From Bactrocera neohumeralis (lineage: Eukaryota > Arthropoda > Insecta > Diptera > Tephritidae): a stretch of 64,000 bases of DNA. The notes below the pieces were generated by a model. It ran no database searches and was not told where the DNA came from. It was given only the letters and a program-made list of their open reading frames with translations. Below, piece by piece: positions 11,106 to 21,699 of the stretch. How positions within the stretch are numbered: the stretch's first letter is position 1; each line of letters begins with the position of its first letter. The translations under genes and the position numbers were made by a program. Where the stretch lies: the NCBI RefSeq assembly GCF_024586455.1, contig NW_026089623.1, positions 2,849,367 to 2,913,366 on the forward strand. Reading direction: 5' to 3'.

Positions 11106-12257
11106 GTGACGGGCAGCAGGCCAAAGGTAGAAAAATATCTAAAGGTATCTGTAAATCCACTAGTGACATGTGACATAACGATTGATGCGATCAAATCACT
11201 TCCCGAATTTCATGGTCACATAGGCACATATGTGTCATGGCGCGAGGCGGCGCATAACGCTTATGAACTGTTCAAAAGGTACGATGGCAGTGAACGACAC
11301 TACCAAGCAGTTACCATTTTGAGGAACAAAATAAGAGGGGCTGCCGATGCGGTCCTCTCATCGTTTAGTACTGTGCTTAATTTTAATGCCATTATAGCAC
11401 GTTTAGACTTTACGTACGCGGACAAACGTCCCGTATATCTTATAGAGCAGGAATTATCTACCTTAAGACAGGGTTCTAGGTCCTGTCTGGAATTCTACGA
11501 TGAGGTAGAAAAGAAGCTAACGTTACTAGCTAATAAGACTATAATGTCTTACGAGAGTAGCGTGGCAGAAATTATAAACGAGAAATATAGGGCAGATGCC
11601 CTAAGAGTTTTCATTTCCGGCTTAAGGAAGCCCTTATGCGACATTCTTTTCACTTCACGGCCGTCTGACCTTCCGTCTGCTCTTGCTTTAGCACAGGAGG
11701 TAGACTCAAACCATGAGCGGTATGCGTTCGCGGCCAATTTTGCTGCCAGGAACGTCGAGGGCAACCACATTAAAAAAAATAATAATATAATTTCAAGCCA
11801 GAACAACCATAGGACAAACACTTATGATCCACCCTCAGCTCATAAGAGCCCACACTACTATAGTAATAGGCAGTACAAACCCGGACATGCACCTCATTTT
11901 ACGGAAAATCAAAGGGTAAATAACGGACGTGACAGCGACAGACTAGTCAGAGCGGAACCAATGGACGTTGATCCATCCTCATCGAAATTTAAACACCAAT
12001 AGTTTGACAGAGACCGAGGTGCCTATCAAGGAAACAGTAATAGAATGCAACAGGGGTATCAACAAAAACGTCCAGCAAATTCTGGACGTTACACAGGACC
12101 AAAGATCCAACGTGTTAATCATCTGGAGGAGGAAGTTGAGCCACAGAGTGAATCATTGTACGGTGCAGAAGCCGAACAAGCGGCGGATGACGTAAGTTTA
12201 GATCAACTTAATTTTTTAGGGGAAGGTCCCTCCTACCCTGGATTTCAAAGTCCCTAG
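11106..12257 (+). pseudogene. gag: Gypsy Gag polyprotein, with an in-frame TAG
   Basis: Capsid-type Gag of the errantivirus class. The frame is open upstream of 11106 without an ATG, continues to a TAG at 12000-12002, and stays open in the same phase to 12257. Recognisable parts are the capsid block DALRVFISGLRKPLCDILF and LPSALALAQEVDSNHERYAF, followed by an Asn/Ser/Pro-rich tail. No CCHC zinc knuckle is present, which is normal for gypsy-type Gag. The last codons overlap pol and contain a frameshift heptamer. The TAG is either a recent mutation or a readthrough site; nothing nearby favours readthrough. Confidence 0.85.
12212..12218 (+). promoter_or_regulatory. Predicted -1 ribosomal frameshift site, T TTT TTA
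   Basis: In the Gag phase the codons TTT and TTA are preceded by T, giving the heptamer T-TTT-TTA of the X-XXY-YYZ type. After a -1 slip the frame runs open into the protease at 12269. Pol lies in the -1 phase relative to Gag, as in other gypsy elements. I did not test for a downstream stimulatory RNA structure. Confidence 0.75.
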
Positions 12258-12268
12258 GAGGGAAAGAA

Positions 12269-13552
12269 GTGAAACTCCTTATCGATACTGGTGCGTCGAG
12301 GAGTTATATGAAACCAACACCGGCTTTAAGGACACAACATTTCAGGGACACATTCTCTGTAAAATCTATTCACGGGGTTGGTGTAGTGGCAGAATTTTTC
12401 ATCTTACCGGACTTAACATCATTTGATGGCGTGATTGGGATCGACATACTAAACAGGGTCCATGCGAACATTGACCTTAAATCGAACACAATAAATCATG
12501 ATTTTGGTGAGGAGGAAATCTTCTTCATTTCCAGTCATGACGTAAGCCATCTTAGGCTTCAAACAAATCTAGTACCAACAGACGTTAGGGAAGATTTTTC
12601 TAGGATGATCAAAAGGATGAATGGGGTTTTTGCTGACCCCAATGAGGCATTACCGTACAATACAAAGGTGATAGCAACAATTCGAACGGAGGACGAAACA
12701 CCAGTTTACTCAAGATTATACCCGTACCCACTGAGTGTAGCGGATTTCGTGGACAAAGAAATCAAGGACTTGTTAGCAAATGGAGTTATCCGGCCATCAA
12801 GATCACCGTTCAACAACCCTATATGGGTGGTAAAGAAAAAGGGGGTAGACGAAAACGGACAGGCGAAGCAGAGATTAGTTATTGACTTTCGGAAGCTCAA
12901 TGAAAAAACTATCGGTGATAAATACCCAATTCCCGACATAACAGGAATTCTTTCCAATTTGGGTGGTAGTAAATACTTCACCACTTTGGACTTAAAATCT
13001 GGTTTCCATCAGATTAAACTATTGGAGCGTGATAGGGAAAAAACAGCTTTCTCTGTCAAGAATGGCAAGTATGAATTTTGCCGGTTACCTTTTGGATTAA
13101 AAAACGCGCCGAGCATCTTTCAACGCGCCATAGACGACGTATTAAGAGAGCATATTGGGAAAAGCTGTTTTGTCTATGTAGACGATGTTATTATTTTTTC
13201 GGAAAACAAACAGCAGCATCTGAAAGATATAGAATCAATTTTAAATGAATTATTTAGGGCCAACATGAGAGTGTCGGTTGAAAAATCCAAATTTTTTAGG
13301 ACTGAGGTCGAATACCTGGGGTTCTTAGTTTCACAAGGAGGAATAAAAACGTGTCCAGACAAAGTCGACACAATACGAAGTTTCCCTGAGCCCACCACTC
13401 TAAGGGGACTCAGATCATTCCTAGGTCTAGCGGGTTATTATAGATGTTTTATAAGGGATTTCGCTAGAATATCAAAACCATTGTCGAGCATCATGAGAGG
13501 CGAATACGGTCGAGTTACTGCGTCCCAATCAAAAAAATCAGAATTGATTTGA
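12269..13552 (+). CDS. pol: Gypsy Pol, protease and reverse transcriptase part
   Basis: Aspartic protease starts at once (LLIDTGASRSY, residues 3-13; GVIGIDIL ~75). Reverse transcriptase follows: PYPLSVADFVDKEI, NPIWVVKKKG, RLVIDFRKLNEKT, palm A TTLDLKSGFHQI, LPFGLKNAP, palm C FVYVDDVIIF (D-D present, ~13175), YLGFLVSQGGIKT and FLGLAGYYRCFIRDF. All catalytic residues seem intact. It is translated as Gag-Pol by the -1 shift at 12212-12218, so 12269 is only the first ATG. The frame ends early at 13552 because phase changes at an A7 run (13531-13537); RNase H continues in the next phase from 13549. Confidence 0.92.
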   Translation: MKLLIDTGASRSYMKPTPALRTQHFRDTFSVKSIHGVGVVAEFFILPDLTSFDGVIGIDILNRVHANIDLKSNTINHDFGEEEIFFISSHDVSHLRLQTNLVPTDVREDFSRMIKRMNGVFADPNEALPYNTKVIATIRTEDETPVYSRLYPYPLSVADFVDKEIKDLLANGVIRPSRSPFNNPIWVVKKKGVDENGQAKQRLVIDFRKLNEKTIGDKYPIPDITGILSNLGGSKYFTTLDLKSGFHQIKLLERDREKTAFSVKNGKYEFCRLPFGLKNAPSIFQRAIDDVLREHIGKSCFVYVDDVIIFSENKQQHLKDIESILNELFRANMRVSVEKSKFFRTEVEYLGFLVSQGGIKTCPDKVDTIRSFPEPTTLRGLRSFLGLAGYYRCFIRDFARISKPLSSIMRGEYGRVTASQSKKSELI

Positions 13553-15252
13553 CGGATGAACAGAAAAAGACCTTCGAAACAATTAAAGAAATTTTAGCGT
13601 CAGAGGATGTAACCCTGACGTACCCAGATTTTAACAAACCATTCGATCTAACTACTGACGCGTCGGCTCATGCTATAGGCGCCGTCCTCTCTCAGGAGGG
13701 CAAACCGATTACCATGATTTCTCGCACTCTGTCCGGGAGCGAGGAGCATTACGCTACCAATGAAAGGGAATTGTTAGCTATTGTATGGGCATTGAAAGCT
13801 CTTAGAAACTACCTGTACGGCGTAACAAAACTTAATGTTTATACTGACCACCAGCCGCTGACCTTTGCGGTTTCGGATAGGAATCCTAATTCGAAAATTA
13901 AAAGATGGAAAGCCTTCATAGACGAATGCAACGCAAAGCTAATCTACAAACCAGGAAAGGAAAATGTGGTGGCAGACGCTCTATCTAGGCAACATATAAA
14001 TGCTTTAGATAACACGAGCATCGAGACAATTCATAGCGAGGAATCATCAACCCATACAATTGAAAGATCGGAAAAACCGGTAAATTGCTTCCGCAACCAG
14101 ATTATTGTGGAGGTAGGTACAGAACCTCAAAGAAAAACTTTTATAATTTTTGGAAAAAAGACAAGGCATATCATTTCTTACCGAGAAAAAAAGGATTTAT
14201 TAGAACTTTTACAGGAGGCCGTAAACACAACAGCAGTAAACGCAATACACTGCGATCTGCATGCACTTGCACAGTTTCAGCACGAACTGGTCGAAATGTT
14301 TCCAACAGTTAAATTCAGACATACGGAGAAATTCGTTAACGACATTACGAATCCGAATGAGCAGCAGGAAATTATCGCTGCTGAACATAACAGAGCGCAT
14401 CGAGCAGCGCAGGAGAACACAAAACAAATTCTAGAGGATTATTTCTTTCCAAAAATGGAGAAAAAAGTTAAACAATTTGTGGGAAATTGTCGAACTTGCT
14501 CGCGGGCGAAGTATGATCGGCACCCAAAGAAACAGCTTATCGCTCAAACGCCCATACCAACATATTGTGGAGAAATTCTTCACATTGACATATTTTCTAC
14601 CGGGTCCAAGTTCTTCTTGACGTGCATCGACAAGTTTTCAAAATTTGCGATAGTACAGTCGTTGAAATCAAGAACGATAGTAGATGTCAAACCACAGCTC
14701 CTTCAGTTACTCAACATGTTTTTCGGTACTCGAATAGTTTATTGCGACAATGAGAAGTCGCTGAATTCACACAGCATCAAAGCTACATTAAAGAATCACT
14801 TCAATATCGACATTGCGAATGCTCCACCACTACATAGTACATCAAATGGTCAGGTGGAGCGATTCCATAGCACACTAATGGAAATAGCACGATGCCTTAA
14901 ACTTGACAAAAATCTTGATGATGTTGAGGAAATTGTCCTTTTAGCTACGATTGAGTATAACAGGTCCATTCACACAGTAACGGGGATGAAGCCCCTTACC
15001 GTATTTCGTTCAATTAGAGATGACAACCAAATACCATGCCGCTTAAGAAACGCACAGGAAAGAGAACTAACAACTCATAATAAGAACAGGCAGGATAGGG
15101 AGTTCCCTGTTGGAGAAAAAGTACTTGTTAAAAATAACAGGAGACTAGGCAATAAGCTTACGCCTCTTTATACTGAGGAAGAGGTGGAAAAAGACTTGGG
15201 TACAACAGTTTTAATAAAAGGGAGAAGGGTCCATAAAGACAACCTTCGTTAA
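13549..15252 (+). CDS. pol: Gypsy Pol, RNase H and integrase part
   Basis: RNase H: LTTDASAHAIGAVLSQ, then NERELLAIVWALKALRNYL, YTDHQPLTF and ADALSRQ. Integrase: an HHCC zinc domain (EHNRAHRAA ... CRTCSRAKYDRHPKK), then a D,D-35-E core (LHIDIFSTG; VYCDNEKS; NGQVERFHSTLMEIARC) and a basic C-terminus. All expected acidic residues are visible. It belongs to one Pol with 12269-13552 and is separated from it only by the phase change at the A-run. The stop at 15250-15252 lies ~70 bp before the env exon. Confidence 0.92.
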   Translation: MTDEQKKTFETIKEILASEDVTLTYPDFNKPFDLTTDASAHAIGAVLSQEGKPITMISRTLSGSEEHYATNERELLAIVWALKALRNYLYGVTKLNVYTDHQPLTFAVSDRNPNSKIKRWKAFIDECNAKLIYKPGKENVVADALSRQHINALDNTSIETIHSEESSTHTIERSEKPVNCFRNQIIVEVGTEPQRKTFIIFGKKTRHIISYREKKDLLELLQEAVNTTAVNAIHCDLHALAQFQHELVEMFPTVKFRHTEKFVNDITNPNEQQEIIAAEHNRAHRAAQENTKQILEDYFFPKMEKKVKQFVGNCRTCSRAKYDRHPKKQLIAQTPIPTYCGEILHIDIFSTGSKFFLTCIDKFSKFAIVQSLKSRTIVDVKPQLLQLLNMFFGTRIVYCDNEKSLNSHSIKATLKNHFNIDIANAPPLHSTSNGQVERFHSTLMEIARCLKLDKNLDDVEEIVLLATIEYNRSIHTVTGMKPLTVFRSIRDDNQIPCRLRNAQERELTTHNKNRQDREFPVGEKVLVKNNRRLGNKLTPLYTEEEVEKDLGTTVLIKGRRVHKDNLR

Positions 15253-15318
15253 ACTTAATCTAGAACCTAGGTGTTTCTAATGATAAACAATTAACAAAAA
15301 AGTTTCATATATGTTTTT

Positions 15319-15320
15319 AG
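15319..15320 (+). promoter_or_regulatory. Predicted env splice acceptor
   Basis: A T-rich stretch ending TTTTTAG at 15320 directly precedes an open frame that begins with a hydrophobic stretch. Gypsy env is known to be made from a spliced RNA, and there is no suitable ATG for Env here. Confidence 0.5.
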
Positions 15321-16769
15321 GATTTTCATAATTTTGGCCATATCAATATCGGCAACGACAGGAAGGTTAATCGACTATACCAATGCAAGGTACATTCCGG
15401 TGGTCGGTGAGGACCTTGTAATTTGGGAGAATTCAGGACACATCAAGCATGTTACCAACTTGACACTTTACGAATTACTGAGAGACGAGACAATTAATGC
15501 CACAGACCACTTTCCTCAGTCACATATGAGGAAGTTACTAGACGCGGACATAAACCAGATAAGTCGACTGATACAAATGATAAACGCTCACCACAGACAG
15601 GCGAGAAGCCTGAATGCCCTAGGGACAGTCCTGAAATACATTACTGGAACTCCTGACCATGACGACTTCAATAGATTAATGAACACAGAAGAACAGCTAA
15701 TTAACTCGCAGGACAGACAGTTTACCATAAACACCCAGGTACAGAAAGAAATCAATAACCTTACCATTACAGTAAATAAAATCCTGAAATTAACAAAAGA
15801 AAGAGAAATAAACACCGGTCACCTTTATGACATACTTCTGGCTAGAAACAGAGCAATTATTACAGAATTAAATAACATTATAACAGCTGTCACTTTCGCC
15901 AAAATTGGGGTCTTAAGTCCCATTCTCTTAGACAGTAACGAAATAAATTTCATAACAGGAGACGAGCACTTCACTGACCTTACCGTGGCCGATGTTATGG
16001 CAGTGGCTAGAACTTTTTAATAAGATATCCGATTCCTATGTTTAGATGTAAGAAAATTAATATTTCACCGGTAGCTCATGGCCACCAAATCCTGCACCTT
16101 GAAGAATCCATCTTAGCCAAGTGTTATAACCATACCGTAGCCGTAAAGAACTGCAGCGACACAACACCAACGTTTTGCTTACCATCTCCGACTACATCAT
16201 GCGCTCTGCAACTACTGACTCGCAACACCGCTAATTGCAGTACAACATTTAACAACCTCACACCAATTTCACCGATAAGTGACGGCCTTGTTGTCATCAA
16301 TGACCAATTGGCTGTCATCGAGGAAAATAATGAGGTCCCTATTATGGTCAACGGAACATACCTCGTGGTCTTCAAAAACAACGTAAAGATTAATGGTACG
16401 ACTTTTTATAACGAAAATTCTACATTGTCTCTAAAACCTGAAACTCCATGGGCTTCTACAATCAACTTGACGCAGCACACAGAAATATTAAGCGCTTCTT
16501 ACCTTCACCATGTGAATCTAGAGAATGTTCAAAGGATCAATCACCTGCAGCGATCAATCTATTATGGCCACGTCACAGGTTTCTCAGCCTTTGGTGTCTT
16601 ATTAATCATGGCATTCACTGTTTACGTCCTTCTCAGGATAAGGAGGACCAAGAGAGAGATTATCATAGCCAAATCCGTTGAAACTGCAATTAAAACCGCT
16701 TCTTTGAGGACCGAGGACGTTCCCCATTTAGAAGGGGAGGAGTTATCGCGAGGAAACGACACACCCTAA
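15321..16769 (+). pseudogene. env: Gypsy Env (F-type membrane protein), frame-broken
   Basis: Two open pieces in different phases (to 16020; 16038-16769) form one Env of the insect errantivirus class, related to baculovirus F proteins. The first starts with a hydrophobic signal-like stretch and contains a basic cleavage-type motif RQAR followed by an uncharged segment, where F-type proteins are cut. The second has many N-x-S/T sites, several Cys, and one membrane segment near residues 178-200 followed by a basic tail (LLRIRRTKRE). The phase changes at a T5 run (16014-16018), followed at once by stops. The copy is therefore broken as assembled. The C-terminus overlaps the start of the 3' LTR, ending inside it. 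Confidence 0.85.
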
Positions 16770-17037
16770 TTCCCGTCGTAATAAGAGCCTACCACTCTGC
16801 ACATGTCGCTAAGTCAGCACATTTTGCGTGAGAACATTGGCCAGACATCAAAGTAAACAAACACCATGCACGAGGCGCAAGGTCAGCAAAACGTCAGCAG
16901 AGGAGCCATAACGCGATGCGGGTTGGTGGCTTGAGCTAAGTTAGGAATAATTTTAAGGGGCACTTTATACTTGACAACTAAGCCGAGATGACGGCAAATA
17001 AAATAATTTTAAAATTGAACAATACATTTGAATAATT
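16741..17037 (+). repeat. 3' LTR of the gypsy element
   Basis: 297 bp, near identical to 10366-10662. A G-rich run (GAAGGGGAGG, 16731-16740) lies immediately before it and can serve as the polypurine tract. Confidence 0.92.
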
Positions 17038-17041
17038 TATA

Positions 17042-18860
17042 TAAACAATGTTTTTTGAACTTAAACTTAGAATCAAAAATAAGTCCTAAAATATTAATTT
17101 AATTTACAGTAGGTATTCTTATGTTCTTAAAAGTGATATTAATATTATTACAGTTTCTTTTACGACAGATGTGTAAGATGTTACATTTATCCAGTGATAA
17201 CTTAGCGCCAGATGTGAGAGACCAATTAGATATATTATTAGTATGTCCATAAAAGTTGGTTTGACGTTATTCAAATCAAGATGTTTTGAAAATATCAGAA
17301 TATCATCTGCATACATACAATGGTCGACTTGGTAATTTGATAGTATCTGGCTGATTTCATTAAATTCAATAATAAATATGACTACAGCTAAAGGGTAACC
17401 TTGAGGAACTCAATTTTCTGGCGGAGAACGGTGGGAAAAACTATTGTGAACTTTAACCCGAAATTTACGATTAGTAAGAAAATTTTTGAGGAAATTGTAT
17501 ATTTTCGATCCTAATTTCCAATTTGCTATTTGTTTTAGAACTTTGTGAAGGCCGATACGATCGTAAGCTTTTTCAAAGCCTAAGCTTAAGCAAGTAACGT
17601 GTCCCTTGTTGGAAATAACTTTGGAGCAATGGTGTTCGAAGTGTAAAAGGGTGTCTATTGTACCTTGGTTTTTTCGGAAAGCGACTTGGTTGTGAGTGAT
17701 TAGTCAATTCTTATCTGCGTACCACATCAATCGTTTGGAGATTATTTTCTCCAAGACCTTTCCTAAACTAGATAGCAGCGAAATATAGACCTCGTAATTT
17801 TTGATGGAGATTTTCCAGGATTAGGTATTGGAATGATTTCAGCTATTTTCCAACTTTGAGGATAGATACCGTCTGAAAGTACTTTATTGTGGGATGTTTC
17901 TTAGCATGTCATAGGAATTCCTGTCTAAGCCAGGTGTTTTACCCTTGGAGGTGGAAATTGCGTCATCAAATTCGGCAGTGGAAATATTTGATTCTAAATT
18001 TAGTGCTGAATTGCTAAGGTTGTCGTTAGGTGGGAGTATATGGCTTAGGGATTTTTGTTTTTCAGCCACAAACTGTTTAGTAAAAGTAGAGTCACAAGAA
18101 TAGGAACTCCAGTACGAGGCGAACGCGTTCGCTATGATCTTTAGATTGCAGTGTTCGAATATTTTTGGGTTTTTGCAGCGTTTTGCAGTGTGATTTAATT
18201 TACCGCAATTTTTGCATTGAATGGGGTTGAGGAAATAAGGTCTAACCTTAACTAAATGCCATGTTACATCAATGTGGTTGGGAAGTTGGTACCTGTCAAA
18301 AGAAAGGAGACAGACTCCGGTATGTTTAGTTTTCCCATTTATGTTTTTGGAGAGTTTGTATACTCCTACAACTCCTTGGTCAGATAAATTACTAACGATT
18401 TCTTCTTCACTTAGATCGATTAAGTATGGGGCATACATATATTGTTCCTTTAGTATAATTGAGTTTTTCATGGTATTTTGCATTCACTTCTGTCTTCTGG
18501 TGTCTGTCAATGTGTAAAAATTTAGTACGAATGAATTTTTCGGCAGTCTTTTAGTAACAGGCATATATTTCTGTCACGTAATTCTATGATTTTCATAATT
18601 TCTTTGCATACTATTTTTAATGGAGAATTAATTGCAAAACAGTTATAAATACTTAATAGTTTGTTTATGTAAACGGACGATATGATAACGTATTTAGGAT
18701 TTCTCACTTGTATTTCTGGTATACTAGGAAAAGGCTCAAATTGTTTTTTTATTTTTTCCGTTTTGGTTGGGGATCAGAAGCCAGCAAGGCGAATCTGTTA
18801 TCCCCCAAGATTAGGTGGCCCGGGGGCCATTGTTTTTATATCAATTCAAACTATAAACTT
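17042..18860 (-). pseudogene. I-type LINE, ORF1 and polymerase half, internally deleted
   Basis: Continues, on the far side of the gypsy insertion, the LINE at 8973-10365. Near 18680-18500 on the minus strand is an ORF1 RNA-binding region (IQVRNPKYVIISSVYINKL; IIELRDRNICLLL), then a knuckle CKNCGKLNHTAKRC (CX2CX4HX4C, ~18200). This runs almost directly into polymerase: DDAISTSKGKTPGLD (~17960), YPQSWKIAEIIPIPNPGKS, AFRKNQGTIDTLLHFEHHC, a palm-A-like stretch FEKAYDRIGLHKVL, and MYADDILIFSKHLD (palm C, 17316). The endonuclease is missing, so a deletion joined ORF1 to ORF2. Several frame changes. The 5' limit near 18860-18950 is not sharp. Confidence 0.75.
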
Positions 18861-18959
18861 GTATCCACTATATTTTACAGTATTCTAGAAAGTACTGATT
18901 AGATCAATAAGATCAACTAAAAGAACAAAAACACTGAGCATTCACTTAAAGAATCAACC

Positions 18960-20160
18960 GCAAAAATGACCGCGAAAAAACACACGTCTGCTCGATACGA
19001 GTGAGATAGGATATAAATTTGAACATTGTGTTTGTCTGTGCAGAGTTTGAGCTTTTTGTGCCTTTGAGCAACATGGTGTCTCTTGGCTATTTTTAGAATT
19101 GTGGGTTTCGTAATTTGCTTTTACAATTAAACCCGTGGTTCTTTCTGTATAAGCACTTTTTGTATTTTTTATGATAATAGTATAGGCAATTAAATTTGCT
19201 TTTCCAATTTTTATATGCATATTTAATTCCTTAACTCTCAAGTTTTTCAACTTTTCGTAAGATATAAAATCATTTGCTTTTTCTGTTGGGATCTGAACGA
19301 TTGCGTTTTGTAAATGCTTCTGTTTATATTGTTGTTGCTTCCAGCTTAGGGTCCGCTTAAGCTTTGATTTTGGTAGTGCTGGTTTCATATTGAATAGTCA
19401 GAAAATCTTTCATTTGTTACCACGTTGGGCATTTTCTTCTTGATGAGAGCGATTGCTCCCACATAAGCAACGATTTTCTGATAATGCTGCGGTGCATATA
19501 TTTACCACAATAGGATCCCAACTGTCTGTGGGAATATTTTGTGTCGATATTACCGACAATTTGAAACAGTAAATTCTAGTTTGATGAATTCTTCACTTGT
19601 TTCTTTCCTTAATTTTTGGGCCAGTTCATGAGTGCCGTTACTTATTTATCGACCAGTATTCTTTCGTTTTCGTATTTTGCTTTTACTAACTTGTTTTTTA
19701 ACGTTGTTGGGTTGGTTACTAGTCCGCAGAGCTGATATGCGTAGAGAAGGCATTTAATACCTTAGAGGTTTCGAAGCCAAATTAAAATTATCGTCATTTA
19801 GAGCGAACTGTTTTACCAATACGTCTGCTTGACCAAATTTCGTTTTGTATCGGAGGTGATACAATTTTTTTGCTTTTGATAGCTTTGGATAGTTGATGTA
19901 AACATGTCCCGGAAGTACAGTCAATCTTCATAACCTCCAGGAAATGTTTCTGTGTCATATGCCCGCACCTCGAGATGGATGCCTGAAGTTGCCTCTTGAT
20001 ATTGTTGTATTTGTGGCAGCTCTACTCTCGGATGTGGAGTAGGTGCAATTGTTGTTATTAGCTTTAATTGATCGGAGATCATATCTTTTGTTTCTTCGTA
20101 CTGGTCTAAGCAGTTTTCGTATATTGCGTAAGCTGAAGATTTAAAATTTTATGGTAGATC
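18960..20160 (-). pseudogene. BEL/Pao Gag fragment, reverse strand
   Basis: On the minus strand from 20155 this aligns by eye with the BEL gag at 41400-42600: the same run SSAYxIYENCLxQYEETK, LPQxQQYQEA, HLEV, then the capsid-like end (WEQSLSSRR; KDFLTIQYE) and the degraded zinc-knuckle region (ORF 18954-19388). It is an older, more broken copy of the same family with stops and small deletions. Its left neighbour is the I-type LINE and its right neighbour a mariner. Confidence 0.7.
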
Positions 20161-20209
20161 TGAATGGTCAGAATCTACTACATACTTATGTATATCCTTA
20201 TGCAAATAA

Positions 20210-21690
20210 AGGGTTTGTCCGGAAAGTAATAGGACTGATTTTCTTTCGCCACGACTGACTTCGGAGCGTACGCGCACCGACTGGATTCGGTAGAGGGCGC
20301 TCCTAGCTAACAAACGAGCGGCTGGTCAGTTGTCTCAGAGCACCTGGAGATTCAGGACAAACATTTTCGCGCGACGTATTTCTGTGAGTGCTGCAAGCCG
20401 AAAATGCAGCGTTCGTTAGAGCAGAGAGATTAAATTCTGTGTGAAACTCTGTAAATCTGCAACAAAGACGTTTGGTATGATCAATCAGTCTTACCCAGGT
20501 GTTGCTTTAGCAAGAAGTGGTGTGTTTCGGCGGCACTTTTTGGAAGGCCGGGAAGAGGTCGTTGACGAAGATAATGCTGGGAGAGATAAAGAGATCCCCA
20601 ACTCTCCTGTCACTGGAAAAGTTAGAACCGCTCACCTACCAAACTTTTACAGTTGTCTGGATTGGGTAGGTTTTGACGTTTCGCGATTGGAATGACTGGA
20701 AAGGCCAGATTGAAATTATACCAAAAATATATGTGAACGGAGGAATTTGTTGCCGCCGTTAAAGATCGCTAATAAAAATTAAAAAAAATTAAAATCAAAG
20801 AAAAGGCGAAATTTAAGTATATTTCATGAAGCGTTTTGCAATTTGATGCATAGAATAATTAATTTTCAATTACAAATGATTAAAAACATTTATTAATTGA
20901 GAACGAACAGGCTTAATTCACCTTATTGAGTAGTGAATTATCAAAAGTCAGTTGTTTTAATATATGTATCATAAAATCATAAAAAAGGATTTAAGTAGTA
21001 GTCGCCATATATTAAAAGTCCAATATATAACAATTTGCAATCGTAATAAATGTTGGGTGTTTTAATTTAAATGCCCAACAATTCTTATTTTGTTCGATGT
21101 GGCCACAATGGAAAATGTTATAAAAAGCGCTTATTTTGAGACGCTCTCACAATGGAATAAGTTTGTTCATCCCATTATACCTGCCTGCGACTTCGACAAG
21201 AACCGACAAGGTGACTCATTTGCGCAAAGTTTTGAACTCAGACCGTCGAATAAGTATTCGTTTAGTTGCCCAAATGTTTAATTTATCAAAAAAGGTCAAT
21301 TGGGTCCGAGAAGACAATGCAGCAGATTGGAAGTAACACCACGACAACGCCCCGGCTCACATCGCCTTTCTTGTGGACAGCTACCTAACCAAGGCCTGCA
21401 TCCCAACGCTTCCGTAGCCGCCCTACAGACCAGATGTGCCCCCCCTGGACATTTTTTGTTTCCTTGCCTGAAAAGGCCGATGAAAGGCAAACATTTTGAG
21501 ACGACAGAGGGGATCCAAGCAGCATGCACCTCGGCTCTTAAGGCTATTCCGGCAATTGAGAGCTCATTGACGAGATCAATGTGCCTGTATATGTTCAAAG
21601 GATAATGTATGTTCAAAGGAGATGTTGTAATGTTTTGTGCAATCCTGCTTGTTTTTGTTTGACAATATATTTACGAGAGCGCGAAAACGG
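20210..21690 (+). pseudogene. Mariner transposase relic, split by another repeat
   Basis: Starts with a mariner-like end GGGTTTGTCCGGAAAGTAAT (20210-20229), 5' UTR and MQRSLEQR (20403), then GMINQSYPGVALARSGVF and FLEGREEVVDED. The coding is cut near 20640 and resumes near 21190 with SDRRISIRLVAQMFNLSKK, then HHDNAPAH-like, SPDVAPPDF-like and RPMKGKHFETTEGIQAAC. The middle of the catalytic domain is lost and frames are broken. The 20640-21190 insert is homologous to 25300-25720. No clear right inverted repeat was found, so the 3' end is approximate. Confidence 0.7.
20640..21190. mobile_element. Short unclassified repeat inserted in mariner
   Basis: Aligns along its length with 25300-25720: GGTTTTGACGTTT, a GAACGGAGG-type block, TGATGAA/CATGAAG blocks, CAATCGTAATAAAT, TTTAATTTAAATG, and GAGGCGCTCTCACA-like. 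It carries no open frame of note. It is a non-autonomous element or relic of unknown family. Confidence 0.5.
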
Positions 21691-21699
21691 ATTCAGTAA

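Larger units (their letters stand above)
10366..17037 (+). mobile_element. Gypsy/errantivirus endogenous retrovirus, nearly complete, young
   Basis: A 6.7-kb element with two 297-bp LTRs starting AGTTAT and ending AATAATT, flanked by TATA on both sides (10362-10365 and 17038-17041). The primer site TGGCGCCCAACGTGGGGC follows the 5' LTR. Gag, pol and env lie in order on the plus strand. The LTRs differ at only two positions by eye, so insertion is recent. Single frame breaks in gag, pol and env mean this copy as assembled cannot make intact proteins. It split an I-type LINE. Confidence 0.92.
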
